Positions 9,405 to 17,807 of a stretch of DNA of 64,000 nucleotides are shown piece by piece. Below the pieces are notes generated by a model. That model ran no database searches. It worked only from the letters and a program-made list of their open reading frames with translations, and was not told the DNA's origin. Made by a program: the position numbers and the translations under genes. The DNA lies in the NCBI RefSeq assembly GCF_000691225.1, contig NZ_JMSZ01000001.1, forward strand, positions 93,105 through 157,104. The letters run 5' to 3'. Position 1 is the first letter of the stretch. Each line of letters starts with the position of its first letter. The stretch is from Nitrincola lacisaponensis (lineage in GTDB: Bacteria; Pseudomonadota; Gammaproteobacteria; Pseudomonadales; Balneatricaceae).

Positions 9405-10066
9405 TCCGACCTCCTGAGCGATGCTTGCATCGCCTGTAAAAAACCACCCCGGTGTGCCCAGGCCGCCAGTTCAAGGCGGGAGTGCAGATTCAATTTGGTC
9501 AACAGGTGTTTGACATGTATCTTCACCGTGCCATCACTGATGCCCAACTCACGGGCAATCAACTTGTTACTTAGACCATCCGCAATCAGCAACAGGGTTT
9601 GCTGCTCCCGCTCTGTCAGTTCAACAGGTAACACCACAGCAGGCTCAGGTGTTACCGGCTTATCCATACTTTCAAGCATGCGCGGATCGAGGGTGATGCT
9701 GCCTTTATGGCAGCCGCGCAGTTGGGCAACCAACTGCTCCGGTTCCGCGTGTTTCAAGACATAGCCATCGGCTCCGGCGGCCAACGCCTGACGTAAATCG
9801 GCCTGATCCTCGGAAGCCGTCAGGATAATCACCAGACTGTCCGGCAGTTTCTCCTTGCAGCGCATCAACCCGGCACTACCGTCTATGCCCGGCAGGTGCC
9901 AGTCCAGCAGCACTATGTCGGGAGGATTGTCCTGCACCAGCTGCAAGCCCTGCTCAACGGATGCGGCTGTTCCGAGTACGTCAAACTCCGGCACAGCCCC
10001 CAGTAACTCCGCCAGCCCCTGACGCAACAGCGCATGATCATCGACCAACAATAACCGCAATGCCAT
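9401..10066 (-). CDS. NarL/FixJ-family response regulator
   Basis: A DNA-binding regulator of 221 residues. The receiver domain (about 1-120) has the acidic pair DD (LLLVDDHALLRQGL), the phosphoacceptor in IVLLDWHLPG, the conserved T of IILTASEDQ and the K of GYVLKHAEP. A LuxR-type helix-turn-helix (about 150-215) reads LTEREQQTLLLIADGLSNK followed by ISDGTVKIHVKHLLTKL. It begins directly at the kinase stop (TGAATG) and overlaps the PAS gene. The closest well-known relatives are NarL/NarP. A NarL-type 7-2-7 palindrome is present upstream of the divergent tmm gene, making this cluster the likely target. Confidence 0.93.
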   Translation of the reverse strand: MALRLLLVDDHALLRQGLAELLGAVPEFDVLGTAASVEQGLQLVQDNPPDIVLLDWHLPGIDGSAGLMRCKEKLPDSLVIILTASEDQADLRQALAAGADGYVLKHAEPEQLVAQLRGCHKGSITLDPRMLESMDKPVTPEPAVVLPVELTEREQQTLLLIADGLSNKLIARELGISDGTVKIHVKHLLTKLNLHSRLELAAWAHRGGFLQAMQASLRRSE

Positions 10067-11203
10067 TCAGTGCTCACTCCAGATCAAACGTACCCGGGTT
10101 CCCTGCGGGGTACGTGTGGTAATGCTCAGTTCGGCGGCAATACTGCGCGCACGCTCCTGCATCACCTGCAAACCGTAATGTCCACTGACCGCCTCAGTCT
10201 GGGGCAAGCCGACACCATCATCCTCAATACACACTTCCACCCGGTGATCCGGCAGGCAGCACAAACGAACCAGTACATGCTGTGCATGGGAGTGGCGCAC
10301 CACATTCGCCAGAGCTTCACGGATAATATGCAAAACCTGTAGCTCTGTTTCCGCCCCCATACACTGCTCAGGAACCCGGTTATCCAGTTCAAACACACAA
10401 CTGCTGCGCCGTGAAAACTCATCGACCGATACCCGGATCGCTTCGTTCAGACTGCGGCCATCCATGGTCAACCGTGACCAGGAGATCAATTCACGGACCC
10501 GACGATTGGCCCGCTGAACATTGCACTTGAGGTCCTGCAACATCAATGCAGCCTCTCCCGGTCGCTGCGGGTTATCCAGTACGGCCGCCATACGACTGAC
10601 ACGGATCTGTAGATAGCTGAGTTCCTGGGCAACGGAATCGTGCAGTTCCCGCGACAGTACCGCACGCTCGGCGGCCAGATCCCGACGCCGTTGCTGGCGT
10701 TCATTCAGCACCAGTGCCAGTGTTTCGCTCAACACCTGCGCCACCTCACGCAACTGGCGCTGCTGGTGTGGACGAGGAGGGCGGGGAAACTCCAGCATTA
10801 AAATACCCACGCTGCCATGCCCATCCTGAACACCACACACCACCCGGTGCCTGCCAACCCGTAAACACTGAATACAGGTGTTCAACTGTCCGACTGCCGG
10901 GCAACGCTCTGCTGCAGCCACCCAGGGACAACTTTGATGGCGACTGCACAACCCTTCGCGTCCAACCTTATGCAACCCTGTCGGGGTATGCAGAATCAGG
11001 GTTGCCCCACTGGATAACAGCTGCAACTCCAGACGTTGTAACCAGTCACGCAACGCCTCATCCAGATCAGGTTGCCGCAACAGAACCAAAGGCAGTTCAA
11101 CAAGCCACTGGTGTTGCGCCGGTTTCTCGGCTGTACGGCTCCAACCCACCCAGCGCCACAGTTGCATACCGCTTTTTGCAAGCATTTGAAGTGGCATCCG
11201 CAC
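10067..11203 (-). CDS. soluble NarX-like sensor histidine kinase with a cysteine cluster
   Basis: A 378-residue kinase with no transmembrane segment. The N-terminal region (about 30-165) resembles a GAF/NarX central module and contains six cysteines within about 50 residues (LCSRHQSC, ERC, NTCIQC, VVC). The HisKA_3 box ELHDSVAQELSYLQ (about 195) carries the phospho-accepting His. The ATPase domain has REALANVVRHS (N box) and EDDGVGLP (G1 box). NarX and NarQ also have a Cys-containing central module but with periplasmic nitrate sensing, which is missing here, so a cytoplasmic signal is likely. It is the first gene of the operon and is divergent from tmm. MRMPLQ is used as the start; MPLQ or MLAK would also be possible. 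Confidence 0.9.
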   Translation of the reverse strand: MRMPLQMLAKSGMQLWRWVGWSRTAEKPAQHQWLVELPLVLLRQPDLDEALRDWLQRLELQLLSSGATLILHTPTGLHKVGREGLCSRHQSCPWVAAAERCPAVGQLNTCIQCLRVGRHRVVCGVQDGHGSVGILMLEFPRPPRPHQQRQLREVAQVLSETLALVLNERQQRRRDLAAERAVLSRELHDSVAQELSYLQIRVSRMAAVLDNPQRPGEAALMLQDLKCNVQRANRRVRELISWSRLTMDGRSLNEAIRVSVDEFSRRSSCVFELDNRVPEQCMGAETELQVLHIIREALANVVRHSHAQHVLVRLCCLPDHRVEVCIEDDGVGLPQTEAVSGHYGLQVMQERARSIAAELSITTRTPQGTRVRLIWSEH

Positions 11204-11535
11204 CTCACTCTGTTAGTCGATCAATACATCAACCCAGCAATTTTTGTGCCTTTATCCGCAAAACAGGATGCAAACCTGCGCAAAAAATAAAACCTTTAAG
11301 AATATATATTTCCTTAAGGTAAAAATGATAAGGCCCGCTGAACGCCTCAATCCGCCGCACCATTTCAATGCAACTCAGGCGTCGACTGCTGCTTGATAGT
11401 GCCACAGGCCTCGTCAGGCGCGGTATATCCCCAATGGGGTATCCACAACAGGAGAGTTTCAGCTGCAGAGCGCTGCGCTAGCATCGGGTCATCACTGAAT
11501 TGACCGATAGAGACTCGAACAGAGGAGATCGACAC
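11204..11535. promoter_or_regulatory. 332-bp divergent regulatory region between the kinase operon and tmm
   Basis: No gene is seen here. It contains an AT-rich stretch at 11280-11330, with an imperfect inverted repeat (ACCTTTAAG and CCTTAAGGT) around 11290-11320 close to the kinase start. On the tmm side it contains the NarL-like palindrome at 11426-11441 and a ribosome-binding site AGAGGAG just before the tmm ATG. Both transcription units must start from here. Confidence 0.6.
11426..11441. promoter_or_regulatory. NarL-type 7-2-7 palindromic site
   Basis: TATCCCC-AA-TGGGGTA is a 16-base inverted repeat arranged as two heptamers facing each other with a 2-base gap. NarL/NarP dimers bind TACYYMT heptamers in this arrangement. 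One half matches six of seven consensus positions and the other five of seven. Its position 95-110 bases before the tmm ATG, opposite an operon for a NarL-like regulator, suggests direct control of the amine genes. Confidence 0.45.
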
Positions 11536-12900
11536 ATGAATACACGTGTTGCCATTATCGGAGCTGGACCCTGCGGGCTGGCTCAACTGCGCGCCTTCCA
11601 GTCAGCCGCTGCCAAGGGTGCAGCGATTCCCGAACTGGTCTGTTTTGAAAAGCAAAGCGACTGGGGCGGGATGTGGAACTACACCTGGCGTACCGGTGTG
11701 GATGAACATGGTGAACCTGTGCATGGCAGCATGTACCGTTACCTCTGGTCCAATGGTCCCAAGGAGTGTCTGGAGTTTGCAGACTACACCTTTGATGAGC
11801 ACTTTGGCCGCCCGATCGGCTCCTATCCTCCCCGTGAAGTGCTGTGGGATTACATCAAGGGGCGGGTCGAAAAAGCTGGTGTGCGTGACTATATTCGCTT
11901 CAACACCGCGGTACGCCAGGTCAGTTATGATGAAACCAGTGGGCTGTTCAGCGTGACCGTTCAGGATCACAGCAACAACCGCGTCTATACCGAAACCTTT
12001 GATTATGTCGTCAACGCCTGCGGCCATTTTTCCACACCCAACACACCCTACTTTGAAGGGTTTGAGCGTTTCGGTGGACGGGTTTTGCATGCACACGACT
12101 TCCGCGATGCACTGGAATTCAAGGACAAGGACATTCTCGTTGTAGGCAGCAGCTACTCCGCTGAAGATATCGGCTCCCAGTGCTACAAATACGGTGCACG
12201 TTCCATTACCAGTTGCTATCGCAGTGCGCCCATGGGCTATCAGTGGCCGCAAAACTGGGAAGAGAAGCCACTGCTGCAACGCGTCGACAGTGATACCGCC
12301 TGGTTTGCCGACGGCAGTCATAAGCGTATCGATGCCATTATTCTGTGTACCGGCTACCAGCACCACTTTCCCTTCCTGCCGGACTCGCTGCGCCTGATCA
12401 CCGAGAACCGTCTATGGCCGCTCAAGCTCTACAAAGGTATTTTCTGGGAAGATAACCCCAAATTCCTCTATCTGGGCATGCAGGACCAGTGGTACTCCTT
12501 CAACATGTTCGATGCCCAGGCCTGGTATGCACGTGATGTGATCCTGGGGCGTATCAGCCTCCCCGGCAAAGCCGAAATGCAGGCAGAAAATCAGGCCTGG
12601 CGTGAGCGCGAAGAAAAATTACAGACAGCTCAGGAGATGTTCGAGTTTCAGGGCAGCTATATCCAGCACCTGATCGACGCGACGGACTACCCCAGCTTCG
12701 ACATTCAGGCGGTCAACGAAACCTTTCTTGCCTGGAAGCATGACAAGTACGAAGACATTATGGGCTACCGCAACAAATGTTACCGCTCATTAATGACAGG
12801 CACTCTGGCGACACCGCACCACACCCCCTGGCTTGATGCACTGGATGACTCTCTTGAAGCCTATCTTCAGGAAACACCCCGGCTCAAGTCAGCTGTGTGA
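11536..12900 (+). CDS. tmm: trimethylamine monooxygenase (flavin-containing)
   Basis: Tmm oxidises trimethylamine to trimethylamine N-oxide with FAD, NADPH and O2. The start ATG 11536 follows AGAGGAG and gives 454 residues ([20 protein letters not shown]). The FAD motif is IGAGPCG. The FMO fingerprint FxGxxxHxxxF is [11 protein letters not shown] (about 172-182), and the NADPH site is [10 protein letters not shown] (about 199). Segments such as [20 protein letters not shown] match known bacterial Tmm proteins closely from memory, rather than general FMOs. Its placement before tdm and dmmABCD supports the same substrate chain. Some Tmm enzymes also oxidise other methylated amines or sulfides. 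Confidence 0.93.
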   Translation: MNTRVAIIGAGPCGLAQLRAFQSAAAKGAAIPELVCFEKQSDWGGMWNYTWRTGVDEHGEPVHGSMYRYLWSNGPKECLEFADYTFDEHFGRPIGSYPPREVLWDYIKGRVEKAGVRDYIRFNTAVRQVSYDETSGLFSVTVQDHSNNRVYTETFDYVVNACGHFSTPNTPYFEGFERFGGRVLHAHDFRDALEFKDKDILVVGSSYSAEDIGSQCYKYGARSITSCYRSAPMGYQWPQNWEEKPLLQRVDSDTAWFADGSHKRIDAIILCTGYQHHFPFLPDSLRLITENRLWPLKLYKGIFWEDNPKFLYLGMQDQWYSFNMFDAQAWYARDVILGRISLPGKAEMQAENQAWREREEKLQTAQEMFEFQGSYIQHLIDATDYPSFDIQAVNETFLAWKHDKYEDIMGYRNKCYRSLMTGTLATPHHTPWLDALDDSLEAYLQETPRLKSAV

Positions 12901-12903
12901 TTT

Positions 12904-12915
12904 AACCACGTGGTT
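12904..12915. repeat. 12-bp perfect palindrome between tmm and tdm
   Basis: AACCACGTGGTT lies four bases after the tmm stop and 15 bases before the tdm ATG. It could be a protein-binding site or a short mRNA hairpin. It does not match the ParB parS consensus outside the central CACGTG. Confidence 0.4.
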
Positions 12916-12929
12916 TCAGGAATTTTCTC

Positions 12930-15242
12930 ATGACCAGGATGCCGACAGAGATAGCACCCATGACGCCCAGAGTCTCGTCACCCGCCGAACCGGCACTCTA
13001 TGCGCGTAACCCGACGCGCCAGCGCTACCGGGTTGCTCCGGGCGCGATTCTGACACTGCAACTGGGGGCAGGGGATCAGTTGCAGGTGATCGACACCGAA
13101 GGCTGTCAGCCCGCTGAGCTCATGGCCCTGGACAGTGACGGAAACCCTGCGCTGGCGGCACTGGCGCTGGAAAGCGATCCACAAGGGACGTTTATAGCAC
13201 AGCAGCGACACTACCCGGTCGACTTTCCCGACGCCGCCCGGCTGTGGTCGGACAGCACGCCGGCAGGCCACAGCCGTAGCCTGATCTGCCATCAACCCGT
13301 CACGGTGTTACTGGCGGCACCCGGTGGTAAAACATCGGTGCATCAGCAACAGCGCGCCAGCGAACTCTGCGTATGGCATACGCCTGCCCAACCGGCAGAT
13401 CCATCCACCCGCCTGCCCGTACCGCTGGCAGAGGTGATCGATGAGTTCACCCTGCATCCGGGCACCGCCAGAGCCTATGTGGTTAAAGCCGGTGACTATA
13501 TTCAGGTGGCCGATGTCGCCGGGCGTCAATGTTCCGACTTTGTCGCGTTCAGCCACCAGGCGCTGGCTCAGGGGCAATGTGTCGAACTCGATCCGACAGT
13601 CACACGCACTCTCAGCAGTCTGGCCTACCCGGGCCCCGGCCTGTTCAGCAAGTTTTATGATCAGCAGATGCAACCGATGTTGGAGGTGGTGCAGGACACC
13701 GTTGGACGGCATGACACCTTTGCACTGGCCTGCACCGCGCGTTACTACGAAAGCCAGGGCTATTTTGGTCATGACAACTGCAGCGACAATATCAGCCGGG
13801 CCTTGCAGCCCTATGGTGTCGCCGCACGTCCCGGCTGGCCCGCAATCAATTTCTTTTTCAACACCAGTATTGATGCACACCAGCAGCTTCAGGTCGATGA
13901 ACCCTGGTCCCGGCCCGGGGATTATGTGCTGTTGCGCGCCCTTCAGGATCTGGTCTGTGTCAGCACCGCCTGTCCGGATGATATCGATCCAGCCAATGGC
14001 TGGCAGCCTACTGATATTCATATCCGCACCTACTCAGCCAAGGAGCATTTCAGTCACGCCATGACCACACGAATCACTGCCGATGCCGAGCCGGTACTCA
14101 CCCGCCAGAGCGGCTTTTACCCAATGCTGTCCCAGATGACGCAACAGTTCACCGACTATCGAGGTTGGTGGTTGCCGACACAATTTAATCAGGCCGGGCG
14201 TACTCAGGAATACCTGGCGTGCCGTGAAAAGGTCGCTGTGATGGACCTGAGTGCATTGCGTAAATTCGAGGTCATCGGCCCGGATGCCGAAGCGCTGCTG
14301 GACTACTGCCTGACCCGGGACATCCGCAAACTGGCCATAGGTCAGGTGGTCTACAGCGCGCTCTGTTATCCACATGGTGGCATGCTGGATGACGGCACGC
14401 TGCTACGCCTGGGCCAGGACAACTTCCGCTGGATTGGCGGTGAAGACTACGCCGGTATCTGGCTGCGTGAGCAGGCTGAACGCCTGGGTATGAAAGTGTG
14501 GATTAAATCTGCCTCGGATCAGATCCATAACCTGGCCGTACAGGGCCCGCTAAGCCGGGAACTGCTCAAACAGCTTATCTGGACACCGGCCAATCAGCCC
14601 AGTCTGGAAAGCCTCAGTTGGTTCCGCTTTACCCAGGGCCGCCTGGATGATTACAACGGTTGTCCGCTGATGGTCTCCCGTACCGGCTATACCGGTGAGC
14701 TGGGCTATGAGATCTGGTGCCACCCGGACGATGCCGCACAACTCTGGCAGCGTCTCTGGGAACTCGGTGAGCCCATGGGACTGACCCCGCTGGGACTCGA
14801 CGCGCTGGATACACTGCGCATTGAAGCCGGGCTGATTTTCGCCGGTTATGAGTTCTGTGATCAAACCGACCCCTTCACTGCAGGCATCGGCTTTTGTGTT
14901 CCACTGAAGAGCAAGCAGGGCGACTTCATTGGTCGCGAGGCGCTGCTTGAACGTCGTGATCATCCACAGCAAAAACTGGTGGGCTTGCTGCTACAGGGCA
15001 ATGAACCGGCACACCACGGCGACCCGGTCTATCAGGGCAGGGCACAGGTCGGCGTCATCACCAGCGCCACACACTCACCCTTACTGGGCCGCTGTATCGC
15101 GCTGTGTCGTATTGATGTGCGCTATGCCACCCCCGGACTCTCACTCGAAATTGGCAAGCTGGATGGACAACAAAAGCGCATCCTCGCAGACGTCTGTGCC
15201 CCAATTTTTTACGACCCCGAAAAAACCCGAGTACGGGCGTAA
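12930..15242 (+). CDS. tdm: trimethylamine N-oxide demethylase (DUF1989 + GcvT fusion)
   Basis: Tdm splits TMAO into dimethylamine and formaldehyde; the formaldehyde is passed to tetrahydrofolate. The 770-residue protein has an N-terminal DUF1989-type zinc region (about 20-370), with cysteines in VIDTEGCQPAE, DVAGRQCSDF, GHDNCSDN and VSTACPDD. A GcvT-like folate-binding half follows (about 385-765), with SRTGYTGELGYEIW and LGLDALDTLRIEAGL. This two-domain build is characteristic of Tdm and differs from ordinary dimethylglycine dehydrogenases, which lack the DUF1989 part. It lies 29 bases after tmm and 21 bases before dmmA, so the cluster is probably one transcript. The start could also be the second ATG at 12939. 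Confidence 0.9.
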   Translation: MTRMPTEIAPMTPRVSSPAEPALYARNPTRQRYRVAPGAILTLQLGAGDQLQVIDTEGCQPAELMALDSDGNPALAALALESDPQGTFIAQQRHYPVDFPDAARLWSDSTPAGHSRSLICHQPVTVLLAAPGGKTSVHQQQRASELCVWHTPAQPADPSTRLPVPLAEVIDEFTLHPGTARAYVVKAGDYIQVADVAGRQCSDFVAFSHQALAQGQCVELDPTVTRTLSSLAYPGPGLFSKFYDQQMQPMLEVVQDTVGRHDTFALACTARYYESQGYFGHDNCSDNISRALQPYGVAARPGWPAINFFFNTSIDAHQQLQVDEPWSRPGDYVLLRALQDLVCVSTACPDDIDPANGWQPTDIHIRTYSAKEHFSHAMTTRITADAEPVLTRQSGFYPMLSQMTQQFTDYRGWWLPTQFNQAGRTQEYLACREKVAVMDLSALRKFEVIGPDAEALLDYCLTRDIRKLAIGQVVYSALCYPHGGMLDDGTLLRLGQDNFRWIGGEDYAGIWLREQAERLGMKVWIKSASDQIHNLAVQGPLSRELLKQLIWTPANQPSLESLSWFRFTQGRLDDYNGCPLMVSRTGYTGELGYEIWCHPDDAAQLWQRLWELGEPMGLTPLGLDALDTLRIEAGLIFAGYEFCDQTDPFTAGIGFCVPLKSKQGDFIGREALLERRDHPQQKLVGLLLQGNEPAHHGDPVYQGRAQVGVITSATHSPLLGRCIALCRIDVRYATPGLSLEIGKLDGQQKRILADVCAPIFYDPEKTRVRA

Positions 15243-15263
15243 ACCGTCACAGGAGTATTCACC

Positions 15264-15758
15264 ATGTCACATGCAATCCCCAGTACCCCACGCTATACCA
15301 CGCTGGCCGAGATTCCCAAGGCTCCGCGTTACCTGTTGGCACTCCAGTCCGGTGACACCGAGGTTGCCAGACAGTTACTGCAGCGCCTGCCATATGAAAC
15401 CCGACTCTGGCAGCCAGAAGAAGCCGCAGCAGACGTCAGTCAGTTGAACACCCTGCTGCAAGCCTGCCACCCGGGCACACACCTGTGTATCAGTGGCGAT
15501 GAAACCTTTATCTGGAACTGTCGTAATCAGGCCCAGGCCGCCGGACTGCTGGATGCTGAAATGTCATTGATCAAGGCCGCTGACGGGCGCCAGGCCTACT
15601 GTGTTCACTGTAGTCAGCTGCAACCCATCTCCCAGGATGATGAAGTCACCTGCCAGCATTGCGGTGTCCAGCTCACCATCCGTGAACATTTTTCAAAACG
15701 CCTCGGCGCCTATATGGGCGTATGCCTGAATGCCGACCAACCCTATGGAGAGCGCTGA
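15264..15758 (+). CDS. dmmA: dimethylamine monooxygenase small subunit DmmA-like
   Basis: Dimethylamine monooxygenase converts dimethylamine to methylamine and formaldehyde. This 164-residue protein has a mixed N-terminal domain (about 15-95) and a C-terminal zinc-ribbon-like motif (about 112-136) with cysteines in YCVHCSQ and TCQHCGV. That build matches the DmmA family. It follows tdm with a clear AGGAG site. The dmmB start comes one base after its stop, implying coupled translation. Subunit letters follow the dmmDABC naming used for Ruegeria and Pseudomonas from memory; the complex membership is more certain than the letter. Confidence 0.8.
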   Translation: MSHAIPSTPRYTTLAEIPKAPRYLLALQSGDTEVARQLLQRLPYETRLWQPEEAAADVSQLNTLLQACHPGTHLCISGDETFIWNCRNQAQAAGLLDAEMSLIKAADGRQAYCVHCSQLQPISQDDEVTCQHCGVQLTIREHFSKRLGAYMGVCLNADQPYGER

Positions 15759-15759
15759 A

Positions 15760-16707
15760 ATGAGTCCGTCACCCATTCAGGTCACCGTCAGCCGGATTGA
15801 ATCGCTGACCCCGGTGATCAAGGAATTTACCCTGACCGCACAAGACCGTGCGCTGCCAGGCTTTTCACCCGGCAGCCATATCCAACTGCAGCTGCCGACC
15901 CCCAGTCGCACCTTGAAAAATGCCTACTCGCTGCTCAGTGATCCCGCCGACCTGTCCTGCTACCGCATCGCGGTACGCCTGCAGGAAAGCTCCCGTGGCG
16001 GCTCCCGCTATCTGCATGAAAGGGTCAGGGAAGGGGATCATCTGCAGATCACACCACCGGCGAACCTCTTCGCGCCCAGCTCCAGAGCACAGCACCATAT
16101 CCTGATCGCTGGTGGCATCGGCATCACACCCTTTATGGCCTATCGCACCGAGATGCTGCGCCAGGGCATCTCCCACGAACTGCACTATGCCTACACCGGT
16201 GGATTGACCCACGCCTATGTCGAAGCACTGCAGCCAGCCCCGAACGGGCAGGTCACAACCTACGACAGTCGCCGTGGCGAACGCATGAGTATTGAGCAGA
16301 TCCTGAGCGGACAACCCCTGGGAGCACAGGTATATATCTGCGGACCGGAACGCTTATTACAGGCGGTACAGCAAACGGCCGCCGACTTGGGGTGGCCGGA
16401 AGCGCGCCTGCACTGGGAAGCCTTTGCCGCACCGGAACCCGGACAGCCCTTTCAGGTACACCTGGCCAGGCAAGACAAAACCCTGGCAGTCGGCGCCGAT
16501 GAAAGCCTGCTGGAAGCACTGGAAGCCTCTGAAATCGATCTGCCGAACCTGTGCCGTGGTGGTGTGTGTGGTCAATGTGTCACCCCCTATTTGTCCGGCC
16601 AGGTTGAACACCGTGACAACTACCTGCCGCCATCCGATCAATCCCGCGCACTGATGCCCTGTGTATCCCGAGGTGCCTGCAACAGCACCCTGGTGCTGGA
16701 CCTTTAG
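15760..16707 (+). CDS. dmmB: dimethylamine monooxygenase reductase subunit (FMN/NAD and [2Fe-2S])
   Basis: An electron-transfer subunit of 315 residues starting at ATG 15760, one base after the dmmA stop; an in-frame ATG at 15730 inside dmmA is less likely. It has a ferredoxin-reductase flavin domain (about 5-100), an NAD domain (about 105-215, HILIAGGIGITPFM and VYICGPERLL) and a C-terminal plant-type [2Fe-2S] domain with CRGGVCGQC (about 268-276) plus a later Cys. The order matches phthalate/vanillate-type reductases. In this cluster it should pass electrons from NAD(P)H to the heme subunit DmmC. Confidence 0.88.
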   Translation: MSPSPIQVTVSRIESLTPVIKEFTLTAQDRALPGFSPGSHIQLQLPTPSRTLKNAYSLLSDPADLSCYRIAVRLQESSRGGSRYLHERVREGDHLQITPPANLFAPSSRAQHHILIAGGIGITPFMAYRTEMLRQGISHELHYAYTGGLTHAYVEALQPAPNGQVTTYDSRRGERMSIEQILSGQPLGAQVYICGPERLLQAVQQTAADLGWPEARLHWEAFAAPEPGQPFQVHLARQDKTLAVGADESLLEALEASEIDLPNLCRGGVCGQCVTPYLSGQVEHRDNYLPPSDQSRALMPCVSRGACNSTLVLDL

Positions 16708-16716
16708 GAGAACCCC

Positions 16717-17748
16717 ATGCCTACGACACTCAAACCGATAGAAAGCTACCGCAACGACTTCAGCTTTCGTAACAGCCCTGAAGCGATCAAGCGCTTCCCA
16801 TTTCCCTTTCCGGAAGACCAGTACATGTATTCCGTGAATATCGAACCGGCCACACCAGGTGCGCCAGGCTCTGTCTATGAACACTGGTTCGACATCGACG
16901 AACACTACCGTTCCGAAGTAGCCGAACGCGCCCAGGTGCTGTCACGTGATCCGGATCGCTGTCTGGTGATGCCACACATGCAACAGGCGGCCTGGGACAC
17001 ACTGGAAATGCTGATGACGCACCTTTCTCAGGATTATCCGCAGTGGTTTTCGCTGCAGCGAGACGGTGACCAGTGGCTGTGGATAAACCGCGCTCTGGAT
17101 CTGCAACAGGCCTTTACCTTTGGCGATGCCAGCAGCCTGCCCTATGAACCGCTGGAATATATCACCCGCCAGATTCAGGGGGACTTTGCCCTGCTGGATC
17201 AACGCGAAAACAATCTGTGGATGGATGCCGGGATGGTCACAGGTCCGGCAGACTGGTCACTGAAATTTGATGCAGGCATGAGCTTTACCGAATGGCATGC
17301 ACCGGTGCCCATGGCACACCAGATGGGCGTCTTTGACCGGGCACTGAAATACCTGATGAACATACAGGTAGACCACCCGGTACGGCGGCTCAACTGGACC
17401 ATGACCATCAATCCCAGACTGGATACCTCCTCCGAAACCTTCCATGAATGGGGCCATGAGCGTAGCAGCGTTACCGCTGAAAACCTCGCAAAGTTGGTCC
17501 ACCTGCGCGTTGAATTGCAGTTTCTGGCCCGTCTGCCACGCAGCAATGCCCTGATGTTCAGCATCCGCACCTATCTGATCAGCCTGGAAGAACTGGTCAC
17601 CCAGCCCCAATGGGCCTGTCGCCTGCACCGGGTGCTGCGCGACCTGCCGGACGAACTGGCGGACTACAAGGGATTGAGCCAATACCGCCCGCTAGTAGTG
17701 GAATGGCTACGCCAGTTTGATCCTGAAATGGCCGCCTGCAGCGCCTGA
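16717..17748 (+). CDS. dmmC: heme-dependent oxidative N-demethylase subunit (DUF3445), dimethylamine monooxygenase
   Basis: The 343-residue protein belongs by pattern to the DUF3445 / heme-dependent oxidative N-demethylase family, the oxygenase component of dimethylamine monooxygenase. Segments such as FPFPEDQYMYSVN near the N-terminus, WLWINRALDLQQ, LRVELQFLARLPRSNALMFSIRTYL and the histidine-rich FHEWGHERSS are visible. No membrane segment is present. It starts nine bases after dmmB behind TTAGGAGA. The assignment rests mainly on operon position between the reductase and DmmD, with family recognition from memory. Confidence 0.82.
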   Translation: MPTTLKPIESYRNDFSFRNSPEAIKRFPFPFPEDQYMYSVNIEPATPGAPGSVYEHWFDIDEHYRSEVAERAQVLSRDPDRCLVMPHMQQAAWDTLEMLMTHLSQDYPQWFSLQRDGDQWLWINRALDLQQAFTFGDASSLPYEPLEYITRQIQGDFALLDQRENNLWMDAGMVTGPADWSLKFDAGMSFTEWHAPVPMAHQMGVFDRALKYLMNIQVDHPVRRLNWTMTINPRLDTSSETFHEWGHERSSVTAENLAKLVHLRVELQFLARLPRSNALMFSIRTYLISLEELVTQPQWACRLHRVLRDLPDELADYKGLSQYRPLVVEWLRQFDPEMAACSA

Positions 17749-17776
17749 CACACACCGACTTATCACTCGCATAACC

Positions 17777-17792
17777 GGCTCCGAACGGAGCC
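17777..17792 (+). repeat. short hairpin immediately before the dmmD ribosome-binding site
   Basis: GGCTCC-GAAC-GGAGCC forms a perfect 6-bp stem with a four-base loop and ends directly at the ACAGGAGA ribosome-binding region of dmmD. It has no T-run, so it is not an intrinsic terminator. It may protect or process the mRNA or tune dmmD translation. Confidence 0.5.
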
Positions 17793-17807
17793 ACAGGAGA
17801 ATAGACT

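Noticed and set aside
11204..11535. A sigma54 promoter for tmm
   Set aside because: No GG-N10-GC element with the -24/-12 consensus is visible, and the encoded regulator lacks a sigma54-activation domain.
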